Origin: an uncultured Lachnospiraceae bacterium
Lineage (GTDB): Bacteria; Bacillota; Clostridia; Lachnospirales; Lachnospiraceae
Reading direction: 5' to 3'
DNA length: 7,833 nucleotides
NCBI GenBank assembly: GCA_902782625.1
Contig: CACZNZ010000110.1
Span: 1 to 7,833 of the forward strand
The notes beneath the pieces are model-generated. The model had not been told where the DNA came from and did not search any database. It saw only the letters and a list, made by a program, of their open reading frames with translations. Below are positions 1 through 5,984 of this stretch, piece after piece. Position numbers and translations under genes: made by a program. Numbering within the stretch: the first letter of the stretch is position 1; each line of letters opens with the position of its first letter.

Positions 1-111
1 CTTTCTTCCGGAAATAGCAGATGCTTTTTTCAGTCTGCGTATAATATCCCCGGTCTTTTCTCTATGTTGAAATTCATTGACAAGATAGATATATGTTTTC
101 TCTGAACTCAT
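1..111 (-). CDS. Possible 5' end of an unidentified gene (partial)
   Basis: This is a weak call. On the minus strand a frame open to the window edge starts at 111 and gives 37 residues beginning MSSEKTYIYLVNEF and ending RRLKKASAISGRK. A GGAG lies six bases before this ATG, a reasonable ribosome site. An in-frame ATG at 123 is also possible but has no good ribosome site. The visible part is hydrophilic and rich in Lys and Arg, and I recognise no family. It begins about 20 bases beyond the terminator hairpin of the acyltransferase gene, which would suit a new downstream gene, but I see no clear promoter in that gap. It could equally be chance, because the frame is short and cut by the window. 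Confidence 0.28.
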   Translation of the reverse strand, partial: MSSEKTYIYLVNEFQHREKTGDIIRRLKKASAISGRK

Positions 112-131
112 CCTCTGCTCCATAAAACTGA

Positions 132-176
132 AAAAAAGGAATAATCCGACGAGTTTTGTCAAATAATTCCTTTTTT
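132..176 (-). terminator. Intrinsic terminator, probably bidirectional, after the acyltransferase gene
   Basis: Two perfectly complementary 11-base arms, AAAAAAGGAAT (132-142) and ATTCCTTTTTT (166-176), flank a 23-base loop. Inside the loop a short GAC/GTC pair (148-150 with 158-160) could extend the fold. Read on the minus strand, the hairpin starts 8 bases past the acyltransferase stop codon and ends in seven T (131-137). On the plus strand it ends in six T, so it could also stop transcription coming from the left. The GC content of the stem is low, so strength is uncertain. Confidence 0.68.
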
Positions 177-183
177 ATGATTT

Positions 184-1503
184 TCATATCTTCAAAAATT
201 TATCTATGCGTATTTTATCATTCTCAAACCAGCTTCCCAGTTCATCGCGGATCAGCAGTCCTTCCTTTTCAAAGGCTGCTTTGAGTTTGCCTGGGAAGTC
301 TCTTTTGAAACTTCTCTGTGTCAGGTTCACGGTTGTCTCATTGCCGTGTGTCATCAGGAATATTCCCGGACATCTGAATATCGCCGGACCGTAGATGTCC
401 GCCTCCTTTACCAGACTGTCAAAGATTCCATCCGGAGCAAAGCAGACAAGATTTGTTGTAAAATAAGTAACCAGAAGCTCCGGTGCTTCCCAGATTCTTT
501 CCCTCATAAATGCGAGTCCCTTATCATAAGTAATCGGAAATCCAAGCATCTCGGGCAGACTCTTTGCGCTCTCTTTGATAACGCCGTCAAAATTATCTCT
601 GGTAAGCTGTTTGTCTTTAAACTGCCGTGCAATAATATCTGCCGCATCACGGTCTGACAGTCCAAACATCTCTTCGGTATAATAGATCCAGAAAAGCTCC
701 CTCATATTCTGAAGGTATCTGCTGTCATAATACGGTCGCAGATCGACAGCACCCATGCCGGCGATCTTTTTTTCACCGACATCATAGTTATCATGAATCA
801 CTCTGGCCATCAGCAGATGTACATACGTGTCTACTGTGGCATCCGCCTCTCTGGCCAGCTGCAGCAGCCTTGGTGTATTAAGGACATACCGAAACAGCCC
901 ATAGTAACTGCACCGGTCTGTCTTCTTCGGATCATCCGGCAGTAAGAAGATATCCTCTTCTCCTGTCGGCTTAAAAAGATTGGCCGCCGGGACTGCATCA
1001 GAAGAAATATCGAGTGGGTCGGACATCTCTGAAAAATCCGCCGGGACGCTCTGTGTCAGAATAAGTTCCTTCGGATCAGGGATCTGCTCCCCTGTCATCG
1101 TGAAGTACTCATATAGAAGTGACCGGGCAAACATCAGAAATCCCCTGCCGTCGCAAACGGCATGGAATACAGAGATCCACAGAGTATCCGCCTGTACCAT
1201 CACCCGAAACAGATATCCGTCCGTCTCCTTCGTACCAAGATTCACAGGATGGGAATCGTAAGGATAAATCTCTGCCTCTGCCTCATTGTCCCTCGTATAG
1301 AGATACCCTTCCGCATCCACAACCGGTGTCTGACGGAAATTGGGATAGCGGCAAAGCGTTTTATTCAACGCTTCTTTCAATAGCTTTTTATCAATCCTGC
1401 TGCAAAGCACAAGACGCAGAACCAGATTGCAGCTTTCATTTTCCGTAAAGAAATAGTAAAAAAGCTTATCTGCGTCATATACTTTATGAATTCCGCGTTC
1501 CAT
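184..1503 (-). CDS. BAHD/condensation-type acyltransferase (alcohol acetyltransferase-like)
   Basis: This 439-residue cytoplasmic protein belongs by pattern to the CoA-dependent acyltransferase superfamily (chloramphenicol acetyltransferase, NRPS condensation, PapA and alcohol acetyltransferase folds). The key sign is FHAVCDGRG at residues 113-121, which fits the HxxxDG active-site motif: His114 would be the general base, with Asp118 and Gly119 structural. The first His of the usual HH pair is replaced by Phe. A second motif, VDLRP (253-257), matches the conserved N/D-L-R-P element of this fold. The N-terminal part (ADKLFYYF, then a hydrophobic strand and KEALNKTLCRYPNF) is typical of these enzymes. 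There is no signal peptide or membrane segment. The start is supported by AGGAGGTGA at 1507-1515. The acyl donor and acceptor cannot be read from the sequence; an alcohol, amine or lipid acceptor are all possible. It lies downstream of the molybdoenzyme but has its own promoter. Confidence 0.83.
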   Translation of the reverse strand: MERGIHKVYDADKLFYYFFTENESCNLVLRLVLCSRIDKKLLKEALNKTLCRYPNFRQTPVVDAEGYLYTRDNEAEAEIYPYDSHPVNLGTKETDGYLFRVMVQADTLWISVFHAVCDGRGFLMFARSLLYEYFTMTGEQIPDPKELILTQSVPADFSEMSDPLDISSDAVPAANLFKPTGEEDIFLLPDDPKKTDRCSYYGLFRYVLNTPRLLQLAREADATVDTYVHLLMARVIHDNYDVGEKKIAGMGAVDLRPYYDSRYLQNMRELFWIYYTEEMFGLSDRDAADIIARQFKDKQLTRDNFDGVIKESAKSLPEMLGFPITYDKGLAFMRERIWEAPELLVTYFTTNLVCFAPDGIFDSLVKEADIYGPAIFRCPGIFLMTHGNETTVNLTQRSFKRDFPGKLKAAFEKEGLLIRDELGSWFENDKIRIDKFLKI

Positions 1504-1506
1504 GCT

Positions 1507-1515
1507 TCACCTCCT
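1507..1515 (-). promoter_or_regulatory. Strong ribosome binding site of the acyltransferase gene
   Basis: On the minus strand AGGAGGTGA is a nine-base match to the 16S rRNA anti-Shine-Dalgarno sequence. The AGGAGG core sits six bases before the ATG at 1503. It fixes the start and predicts efficient translation. Confidence 0.85.
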
Positions 1516-1534
1516 GCCTGATCAATCTGTTTTT

Positions 1535-1563
1535 ATTATAGTATAGGAGCACTTTCCGGTCAA
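1535..1563 (-). promoter_or_regulatory. Sigma-A-type promoter of the acyltransferase gene
   Basis: On the minus strand TTGACC (1558-1563) and TATAAT (1535-1540) are separated by exactly 17 bases, which is one mismatch from the full consensus. Transcription should start near 1528, giving a leader of about 25 bases that contains the ribosome site. The -35 box contains the TGA stop codon of the upstream oxidoreductase gene (1560-1562). Confidence 0.8.
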
Positions 1564-3578
1564 CATTTTCTGATCTGAACCCGGTTATCATTGAGCGTCG
1601 TTCCTTCCCCCAGATCGGAGAGAGTTTCGGAAACCAGTGCATTGAAAGTGCTTCCTCCCTGGCAGTCATCTCTTCGGAAAACACCTTCACATACAGCATT
1701 GCCTAATGCTATTTTTTCGGTCACAACCGCCCGGAATATCACATGGCCCAAAGCATTGTATGCCATGACCCTGTCTCCGTCTTTGATTCCCCTGTTTTCA
1801 GCATCTTGACAATGCATGATCAGCTTTTGTTCTCCCCGCCGGTCTATGAGATCTTCCCTGTCACGAAATTCCGAATTCAGGGTATACAGAGATGGCGCCG
1901 CCACCAGCCTGATCGGTTCCACATCGTTCTCACGGCTGATATGTGGTCTGATGTATCGAGGTACTGCCTCTTTCAGCTCATCATTGACGATACGCATTCT
2001 GCCCGAAGGGGTTCTGATCTTCAGATGGTCTGCATAGGGCAGAGAAATACTCTCCCCCTGTCTTAACAGCTGTTTCTTATCAGAAGGCAGCTTATCAACG
2101 GCTTTTGTCGGATGATCTAATATATATAGAAGCATCTCTTCTTCCGTCCTTCTGAAATACTCTTCCTCATAGCCCATCTCTCTGGCCAGCAGACAGAAAG
2201 TATCCCAATTGCTTTTACACTCTCCGGGCGGTTTGATAACCGGCCATGCCGTCCCCAGTGTACAATACCCGTAGCTTCTGTAAATGTCATGCTGTTCCAC
2301 CGAAAATGTGGCGGGAAGGATGATATCTGCATACAGGGCAGTCTCTGTCATGAACCGTTCATGGGCTACCGTAAAAAGGTCTTCTCTTTCAAGTCCTTTA
2401 ATGATGCCCTCCTGATTGGCAGCCGTATTGGCCGGGTTCCCCCCATAGACATACAATGCCCGGATTCCTTGCTCTCCCTCCGGGTCAAGAGCGGAAGCGA
2501 TCTCACATATATTAAAGATTTTTGGGGCTTTTTTTCGAAAATCAGGTCGTTCAATCAGATCCATATCTACATAGGCGCCGTCTCGGGGATTGCATCCGCA
2601 AAGTCCTCCGCCCGGGTACTTCCACGCTCCCGTCATCAGAGAGAGAATAACAATCAGCCGAACCGTCATTCCTCCGTTTTCATAGCGGGAATTTCCGCTT
2701 CCAAGAATGATGGCCGGCGCATTTGCTGCTGCGTACTCTCTGGCAAGTTCCCGGATTGTCCCGGCAGCTATACCGGTCTCCGCCTGTGCCCACTCCGGCG
2801 TATATTGTTTCAGCCCTGCCCGGAAAACCTCATATCCTTCCGCATACTCTTTCAGAAAAGCCTCGTCACAAAGCCCTTCCTGATCAAGCACGTGCATCAT
2901 GGCAAGAGCAAGGGCTCCATCTGTGCCCGCCTTGATGCAGATCGTCCGATCCACATATTTTGAAGTCGGAGTCTCATAGGTTTCGATAAGAATCTTCTTT
3001 TTCCCCCGGTTGGCCGGTTTGTTAAGTTCGTTTAATGCCTGCAGTCTGGTAGCCGCCATGTTGCTGCCCCAGATGATATAAAAGTCGCTGTCCTTTAACT
3101 CCCTTGGATCCAGACATCCTGTTTTTCCTGCCACGGACTCATAAGCCTCTCCCTTGGCAGGACAGCAAAGAGTATCCACCAGTTTCGGCGCACCCATCCG
3201 GGCAAAAAAGGCCTCTCCGCATTTGCACTGGATATCGCTCATCACACCTGAATAAGACCATGGAAGGATTGCCTCCGGTCCGTTTTGATCAATGATCTTC
3301 TTCCAGACACCTGTAATCTCTTTGACAGCTTCCTCCCAACTGACCGGTTTAAACTTCCCACTGCCTTTCTTCCCTATTCTCTTCAGAGGTGTCAGGATTC
3401 GTTTCGGGGAGTAAATACTCTTTTCATAATGTGCTGTTTTCCTACAGATTCCGTTTCGGGAAACCGGATGGTCTGAGTCTTTTTTTACACGGATAATTTT
3501 TCCGTTCTCTACCTCCATGAGCAATCCACAGGTCGCCGGACAGTCATAAGGACAGATGGATTTTCTGATCTTTATCAT
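1560..3578 (-). CDS. Molybdopterin (bis-MGD) oxidoreductase, DMSO reductase family, with N-terminal [4Fe-4S]
   Basis: This 672-residue protein is a catalytic subunit of the Mo/W-bis-MGD family. Residues 9-45 hold the [4Fe-4S] motif: Cys9, Cys13, Cys17 and Cys45 (C-x3-C-x3-C-x27-C). The metal ligand region is VDTLCCPAKG (134-143), so Cys138 or Cys139 is the likely Mo/W ligand. Cofactor-binding signatures follow: IIWGSN (168-173), AGTDGALALAMMHVL (217-231), YGGNPANT (378-385) and ETALYADIILPATFSVEQHD (412-431). The C-terminal dinucleotide-binding domain (about 555-672) includes AENRGIKDGDRV. There is no twin-arginine signal, so it should stay in the cytoplasm. The start used is Met22 of the longest frame: it has a GGGAAG ribosome site (3583-3588) and its ATG overlaps the preceding TGA. 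Extra close cysteines occur at 118/120 and 327/329. The substrate is unknown; formate, an oxyanion, a sulfur compound or an aromatic are all open. No FeS-subunit or anchor gene is beside it. Confidence 0.9.
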   Translation of the reverse strand: MIKIRKSICPYDCPATCGLLMEVENGKIIRVKKDSDHPVSRNGICRKTAHYEKSIYSPKRILTPLKRIGKKGSGKFKPVSWEEAVKEITGVWKKIIDQNGPEAILPWSYSGVMSDIQCKCGEAFFARMGAPKLVDTLCCPAKGEAYESVAGKTGCLDPRELKDSDFYIIWGSNMAATRLQALNELNKPANRGKKKILIETYETPTSKYVDRTICIKAGTDGALALAMMHVLDQEGLCDEAFLKEYAEGYEVFRAGLKQYTPEWAQAETGIAAGTIRELAREYAAANAPAIILGSGNSRYENGGMTVRLIVILSLMTGAWKYPGGGLCGCNPRDGAYVDMDLIERPDFRKKAPKIFNICEIASALDPEGEQGIRALYVYGGNPANTAANQEGIIKGLEREDLFTVAHERFMTETALYADIILPATFSVEQHDIYRSYGYCTLGTAWPVIKPPGECKSNWDTFCLLAREMGYEEEYFRRTEEEMLLYILDHPTKAVDKLPSDKKQLLRQGESISLPYADHLKIRTPSGRMRIVNDELKEAVPRYIRPHISRENDVEPIRLVAAPSLYTLNSEFRDREDLIDRRGEQKLIMHCQDAENRGIKDGDRVMAYNALGHVIFRAVVTEKIALGNAVCEGVFRRDDCQGGSTFNALVSETLSDLGEGTTLNDNRVQIRKC

Positions 3579-4426
3579 CTTTCTTCCCTTTTTCTGAGCA
3601 ACTGCTCCATGTCTACGCCCAATACCAGCTTGATAATCCATACGAAAAAGGCAAGTGTCAGGATTGGGATCCCGCAGGATGTCACCAGCATGATTACGAC
3701 AACTTCTACAAAGTCATTCATGGTATTTTTTGCTTTTTCGATTGCCTCTTTCGAAAGCTGTCCCACGGCAGAAGCTGATTTTTTGATCGTCTCTTTGGTA
3801 TCTTCCACCAGATCATCTACCTTAGACTTTATTCCAAAGATAGATTCCATCGGTGCTTCTTCTTCGTTTTCCGGTTCCTTTACCTCTTCTGTCGTCGCCT
3901 CGGCCTCCTTCTCGATCTCCTTGATATTATCCATGGTGGTATTGATCGAGGATTCATTGGCCTTTTCGATAATCCTTGTCAGACGGACGCTCACCGGCAC
4001 GATCAGTATCAGTGCCAGCCCCAATGCTGTAATCTTTACAGCAATTCTTTGCATGAGTCTGTTATGAAAGAAAAGACTGACCCCAAAAAGAATGCAGGCT
4101 GCCGGAAAGAGCCAGGTGAAGGTCAGATATCCGGCCATGGTGAGCATGTACTTTTCCAGAATAATCACACTCAGAATTATAATGAAATATCCCGCCATAT
4201 CCACTATTTTCTCTGCGATCGGCGTGGTGGCATCTCCCGGGACAGCCGCCAGTGCAAGGGAAGCTGTAGCCGCTGCCGTCGTCATCTCCAGAACATTTTT
4301 CTGCTTTTCATTGAGCATCTTGATGGTTCCCCGATATGTCTCTGGCTTTGAAGCCCACGGAGAGATAACCGCTATGGAAAAAATGCTGAAAAGAATCAGC
4401 AAAACAAGCAAAATTTTTCTATTCAT
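3575..4426 (-). CDS. Multi-spanning membrane protein of unknown function, coupled to the molybdoenzyme
   Basis: This 283-residue protein is one I cannot assign to a characterised family. Residues 5-23 are a hydrophobic signal anchor or cleavable signal. A moderately hydrophobic helix (45-62) leads into VPGDATTPIAEK (62-73). Further spans lie near 78-90, 98-119 and 130-148. A hydrophilic segment (about 155-238) is rich in Glu, Lys and Thr with helical character, possibly a coiled coil, and a last span covers 241-269 before a basic tail ending RKREER. I see no cofactor-binding motif and no His pairs in the spans, so it is not an evident cytochrome-b or NrfD-type anchor. The start at 4426 is chosen over 4468 because GGGAGGGTGAAA directly precedes it and the predicted transcription start is near 4467. 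Its TGA overlaps the oxidoreductase ATG by four bases, so the two are co-expressed; a physical partnership is only inferred. Confidence 0.82.
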   Translation of the reverse strand: MNRKILLVLLILFSIFSIAVISPWASKPETYRGTIKMLNEKQKNVLEMTTAAATASLALAAVPGDATTPIAEKIVDMAGYFIIILSVIILEKYMLTMAGYLTFTWLFPAACILFGVSLFFHNRLMQRIAVKITALGLALILIVPVSVRLTRIIEKANESSINTTMDNIKEIEKEAEATTEEVKEPENEEEAPMESIFGIKSKVDDLVEDTKETIKKSASAVGQLSKEAIEKAKNTMNDFVEVVVIMLVTSCGIPILTLAFFVWIIKLVLGVDMEQLLRKREER

Positions 4427-4473
4427 TTTCACCCTCCCTGTCATCAACATTCTTACACCTTGAAACATAAAAT

Positions 4474-4502
4474 ATGATACACCAGCCGGAAGGATAACTC
4501 AA
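4474..4502 (-). promoter_or_regulatory. Candidate promoter of the membrane protein/molybdoenzyme operon
   Basis: On the minus strand TTGAGT (4497-4502) and TATCAT (4474-4479) stand 17 bases apart. The predicted start near 4467 gives a leader of about 40 bases before the ATG at 4426. Both boxes match the sigma-A consensus reasonably but not perfectly. No FNR-like TTGAT-N4-ATCAA site is visible next to it. Confidence 0.55.
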
Positions 4503-4537
4503 GATGATAGATTTCTTAATATTTTTGCATTTTCCTA

Positions 4538-4566
4538 TTGACAATATTCAAAACACATGCTAAATT
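4538..4566 (+). promoter_or_regulatory. Promoter of the araM-araB operon, extended -10
   Basis: A perfect -35 box TTGACA (4538-4543) is followed after 17 bases by TAAATT (4561-4566), which is preceded by TGC and so has an extended -10 element. The expected start is near 4573, about 50 bases before the araM ATG. The -35 boxes of this promoter and the divergent one are 35 bases apart, so one bound regulator could affect both. Confidence 0.72.
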
Positions 4567-4575
4567 AAATACATA

Positions 4576-4591
4576 AATAAAACATTTTATT
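4576..4591 (+). repeat. Perfect AT-rich palindrome at the predicted transcription start
   Basis: AATAAAA and TTTTATT are exact inverted copies separated by CA. The site sits immediately after the predicted start of the araM-araB transcript, a usual place for a repressor to bind. It is entirely AT in its arms, so chance is a real alternative in this AT-rich stretch. Confidence 0.4.
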
Positions 4592-4609
4592 AAAGTAATT
4601 ATTTTAATA
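4588..4609 (+). promoter_or_regulatory. 22-base near-perfect palindrome, candidate operator
   Basis: Ten of eleven base pairs are symmetric, centred between 4598 and 4599, with ATTAAA and TTTAAT as outer arms and TAATTA at the core. The single break is G4595 against T4602. It overlaps the end of the palindrome at 4576-4591 and stops just before the araM ribosome site. It does not resemble the GTAC-centred AraR operator of Bacillus subtilis. The regulator is unknown and is not encoded in the window. Confidence 0.42.
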
Positions 4610-4611
4610 TC

Positions 4612-4620
4612 GGGAGGGTG
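4612..4620 (+). promoter_or_regulatory. Ribosome binding site of araM
   Basis: GGGAGGGTG lies before two consecutive ATG codons at 4622 and 4625. From the GGAGG core the spacing is four bases to the first and seven to the second, so the second is favoured. The same GGGAGGGTGAA string, on the other strand, precedes the divergent membrane protein gene. Confidence 0.7.
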
Positions 4621-4624
4621 AATG

Positions 4625-5956
4625 ATGAATCTGAAACAAAGAATCGAGCATGAATATGGCGGAATGTGTGAGTGTGGAAAGGAGCACAGTGTTCTCATCG
4701 AAGATATCAGGATTGGTTCCGGAATCCTTTCGGAAATACCGGCGTTGGTGAAGAAACATGGATCAAAAGTCTTTCTGATCTCCGACCGCAACACCTGGAA
4801 AGCGGCTGGAGAAGAGGTTGCAGGCATATTAAAAGAGCAGGATATGCTTTGCGGATCCTGGTGTTTTGACCAGGAAAAGGTTGAACCGGATGAAGCAGCT
4901 GTCGGTTCTGTATTCATGCATTTTAACAATACCTGTGACTATATTGTTGTCGTAGGATCGGGGACACTGAATGACATCGGTAAACTTACTTCAGCAGTTA
5001 CAGGAAAACCATTCATGATCGTAGGGACTGCACCTTCGATGGACGGTTTTGCCTCTGCAACATCTTCTGTAATCCGGGACGGTCTGAAGATTTCCCTTTC
5101 CACAACAGCGCCGGCTGCCATTGTAGCAGATACCGCTGTCATGAAAGATGCTCCGACACGTCTGCTTCAGGCAGGAATCGGAGATATGTTTGCCAAATAC
5201 ATCAGTATCTGTGAGTGGAGAATCTCTCATGTGATCAACGGTGAGTACTACTGCCCGAAAGTTGCTTCTCTGGTAAGGAATGCACTCAGGCGCTGTGCTG
5301 AGAATGCACAGGCCCTGATGGATCGGGACGAGAATGCTGTTGCAGCAGTGACCGAAGGCCTTGTCTATGCAGGACTGGCAATGGCCATGGCGGGAGTTTC
5401 CAGACCGGCATCCGGTATGGAACATTATTTCTCTCACGTGTGGGATATGAGAGGTGAAGAATTCAAGACACCGGCAGATTACCACGGAATCCAGTGCGGT
5501 GTGGCTACTGAAACCTGCATCAGAATCTATGACAGAATCCGCCGTCTCACCCCTGATTATGAGACTGCCAGAAAGTATGTTGAGGCATTTTCCTGGGATG
5601 CATGGAAAGAGCTGCTTCGAAGTTTTCTCGGAAAAAGCGCTGAAGCAATGATTACATTAGAAGAAAAAGAACAAAAATACAACCTGGCAACACACCCGGC
5701 AAGATTTGAAAAAATCCAGGAACACTGGAATGAAATTATAAAGATTATCGATGAAGAAGTTCCTTCCCTGGAGGATTACAGTAAACTGATGGAAGCAATA
5801 GGACTGACACAGACGTATGAAGATCTCGGTCATAGCACTGAAGAAACCCGTATCGCATTCTATGCTACCAAAGATATTCGTGATAAGTATATCGGAAGCA
5901 GACTTCTCTGGGATTTGGGAATGCTTGAAACTGTCGGTGAAGAATTGTTCGTATAA
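4625..5956 (+). CDS. araM: sn-Glycerol-1-phosphate dehydrogenase, AraM/EgsA type
   Basis: The 443-residue protein belongs to the iron-containing alcohol dehydrogenase-like fold and matches AraM, the NAD(P)H-dependent enzyme that reduces dihydroxyacetone phosphate to sn-glycerol-1-phosphate. The nucleotide-binding motif GSGTLND is at 111-117, followed by VGTAPSMDGFASA (133-145). The metal site is visible as AGIGDMF with Asp187, SRPASGMEHYFSH with His267 and His271, and DYHG with His287. The C-terminal part (about 300-443) is helical. It is longer than the roughly 394-residue Bacillus subtilis AraM, and its N-terminus carries CECGKEH (Cys15, Cys17, His21), which I do not recall in the Bacillus protein. 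The start at 4625 rests on ribosome-site spacing; 4622 would add one Met. It is the first gene of the operon with araB, as in the araABDLMNPQ setting of Bacillus. Its true product here could be another reduced sugar phosphate. Confidence 0.9.
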   Translation: MNLKQRIEHEYGGMCECGKEHSVLIEDIRIGSGILSEIPALVKKHGSKVFLISDRNTWKAAGEEVAGILKEQDMLCGSWCFDQEKVEPDEAAVGSVFMHFNNTCDYIVVVGSGTLNDIGKLTSAVTGKPFMIVGTAPSMDGFASATSSVIRDGLKISLSTTAPAAIVADTAVMKDAPTRLLQAGIGDMFAKYISICEWRISHVINGEYYCPKVASLVRNALRRCAENAQALMDRDENAVAAVTEGLVYAGLAMAMAGVSRPASGMEHYFSHVWDMRGEEFKTPADYHGIQCGVATETCIRIYDRIRRLTPDYETARKYVEAFSWDAWKELLRSFLGKSAEAMITLEEKEQKYNLATHPARFEKIQEHWNEIIKIIDEEVPSLEDYSKLMEAIGLTQTYEDLGHSTEETRIAFYATKDIRDKYIGSRLLWDLGMLETVGEELFV

Positions 5957-5970
5957 AAAGAGAGATTGGA

Positions 5971-5976
5971 AAGGAG
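5971..5976 (+). promoter_or_regulatory. Ribosome binding site of araB
   Basis: AAGGAG stands eight bases before the ATG at 5985, in the 28-base gap after araM. It decides the start against the in-frame upstream ATG at 5817, which lies inside araM. Confidence 0.8.
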
Positions 5977-5984
5977 AAACAACC

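Noticed and set aside
2289..2963. Plus-strand open frame of 224 codons inside the molybdoenzyme gene
   Set aside because: It is antisense to strongly conserved coding sequence, has no ribosome site before its ATG, and its product has no recognisable domain.
1560..3578. Selenocysteine at the metal ligand site
   Set aside because: There is no in-frame TGA in the gene; the position is covered by two Cys codons.
3579..3641. Longer N-terminus for the oxidoreductase (21 extra residues)
   Set aside because: The extra part lies inside the upstream gene. The internal ATG at 3578 has a ribosome site, overlaps the stop codon and places the FeS cysteines at the usual distance from the start.
3609..4067. 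Plus-strand open frame of 152 codons opposite the membrane protein gene
   Set aside because: It is a Ser/Ile/Thr-rich shadow of the minus-strand coding sequence and has no ribosome site.
4427..4468. Longer start of the membrane protein at 4468
   Set aside because: That ATG coincides with the predicted transcription start, and the strong GGGAGGG site sits before the ATG at 4426.
4503..4620. Catabolite repression (cre) site or Bacillus-type AraR box near araM
   Set aside because: No sequence with the central CG of cre or the GTAC core of the AraR operator was found in this region.
4573..4624. Riboswitch or T-box in the araM leader
   Set aside because: The predicted leader is only about 50 bases and almost pure AT, too short for known aptamers.
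5817..5984. Longer N-terminus for AraB
   Set aside because: It would overlap the end of araM by 140 bases. The ATG at 5985 has AAGGAG in place and starts directly at the conserved phosphate-1 region.
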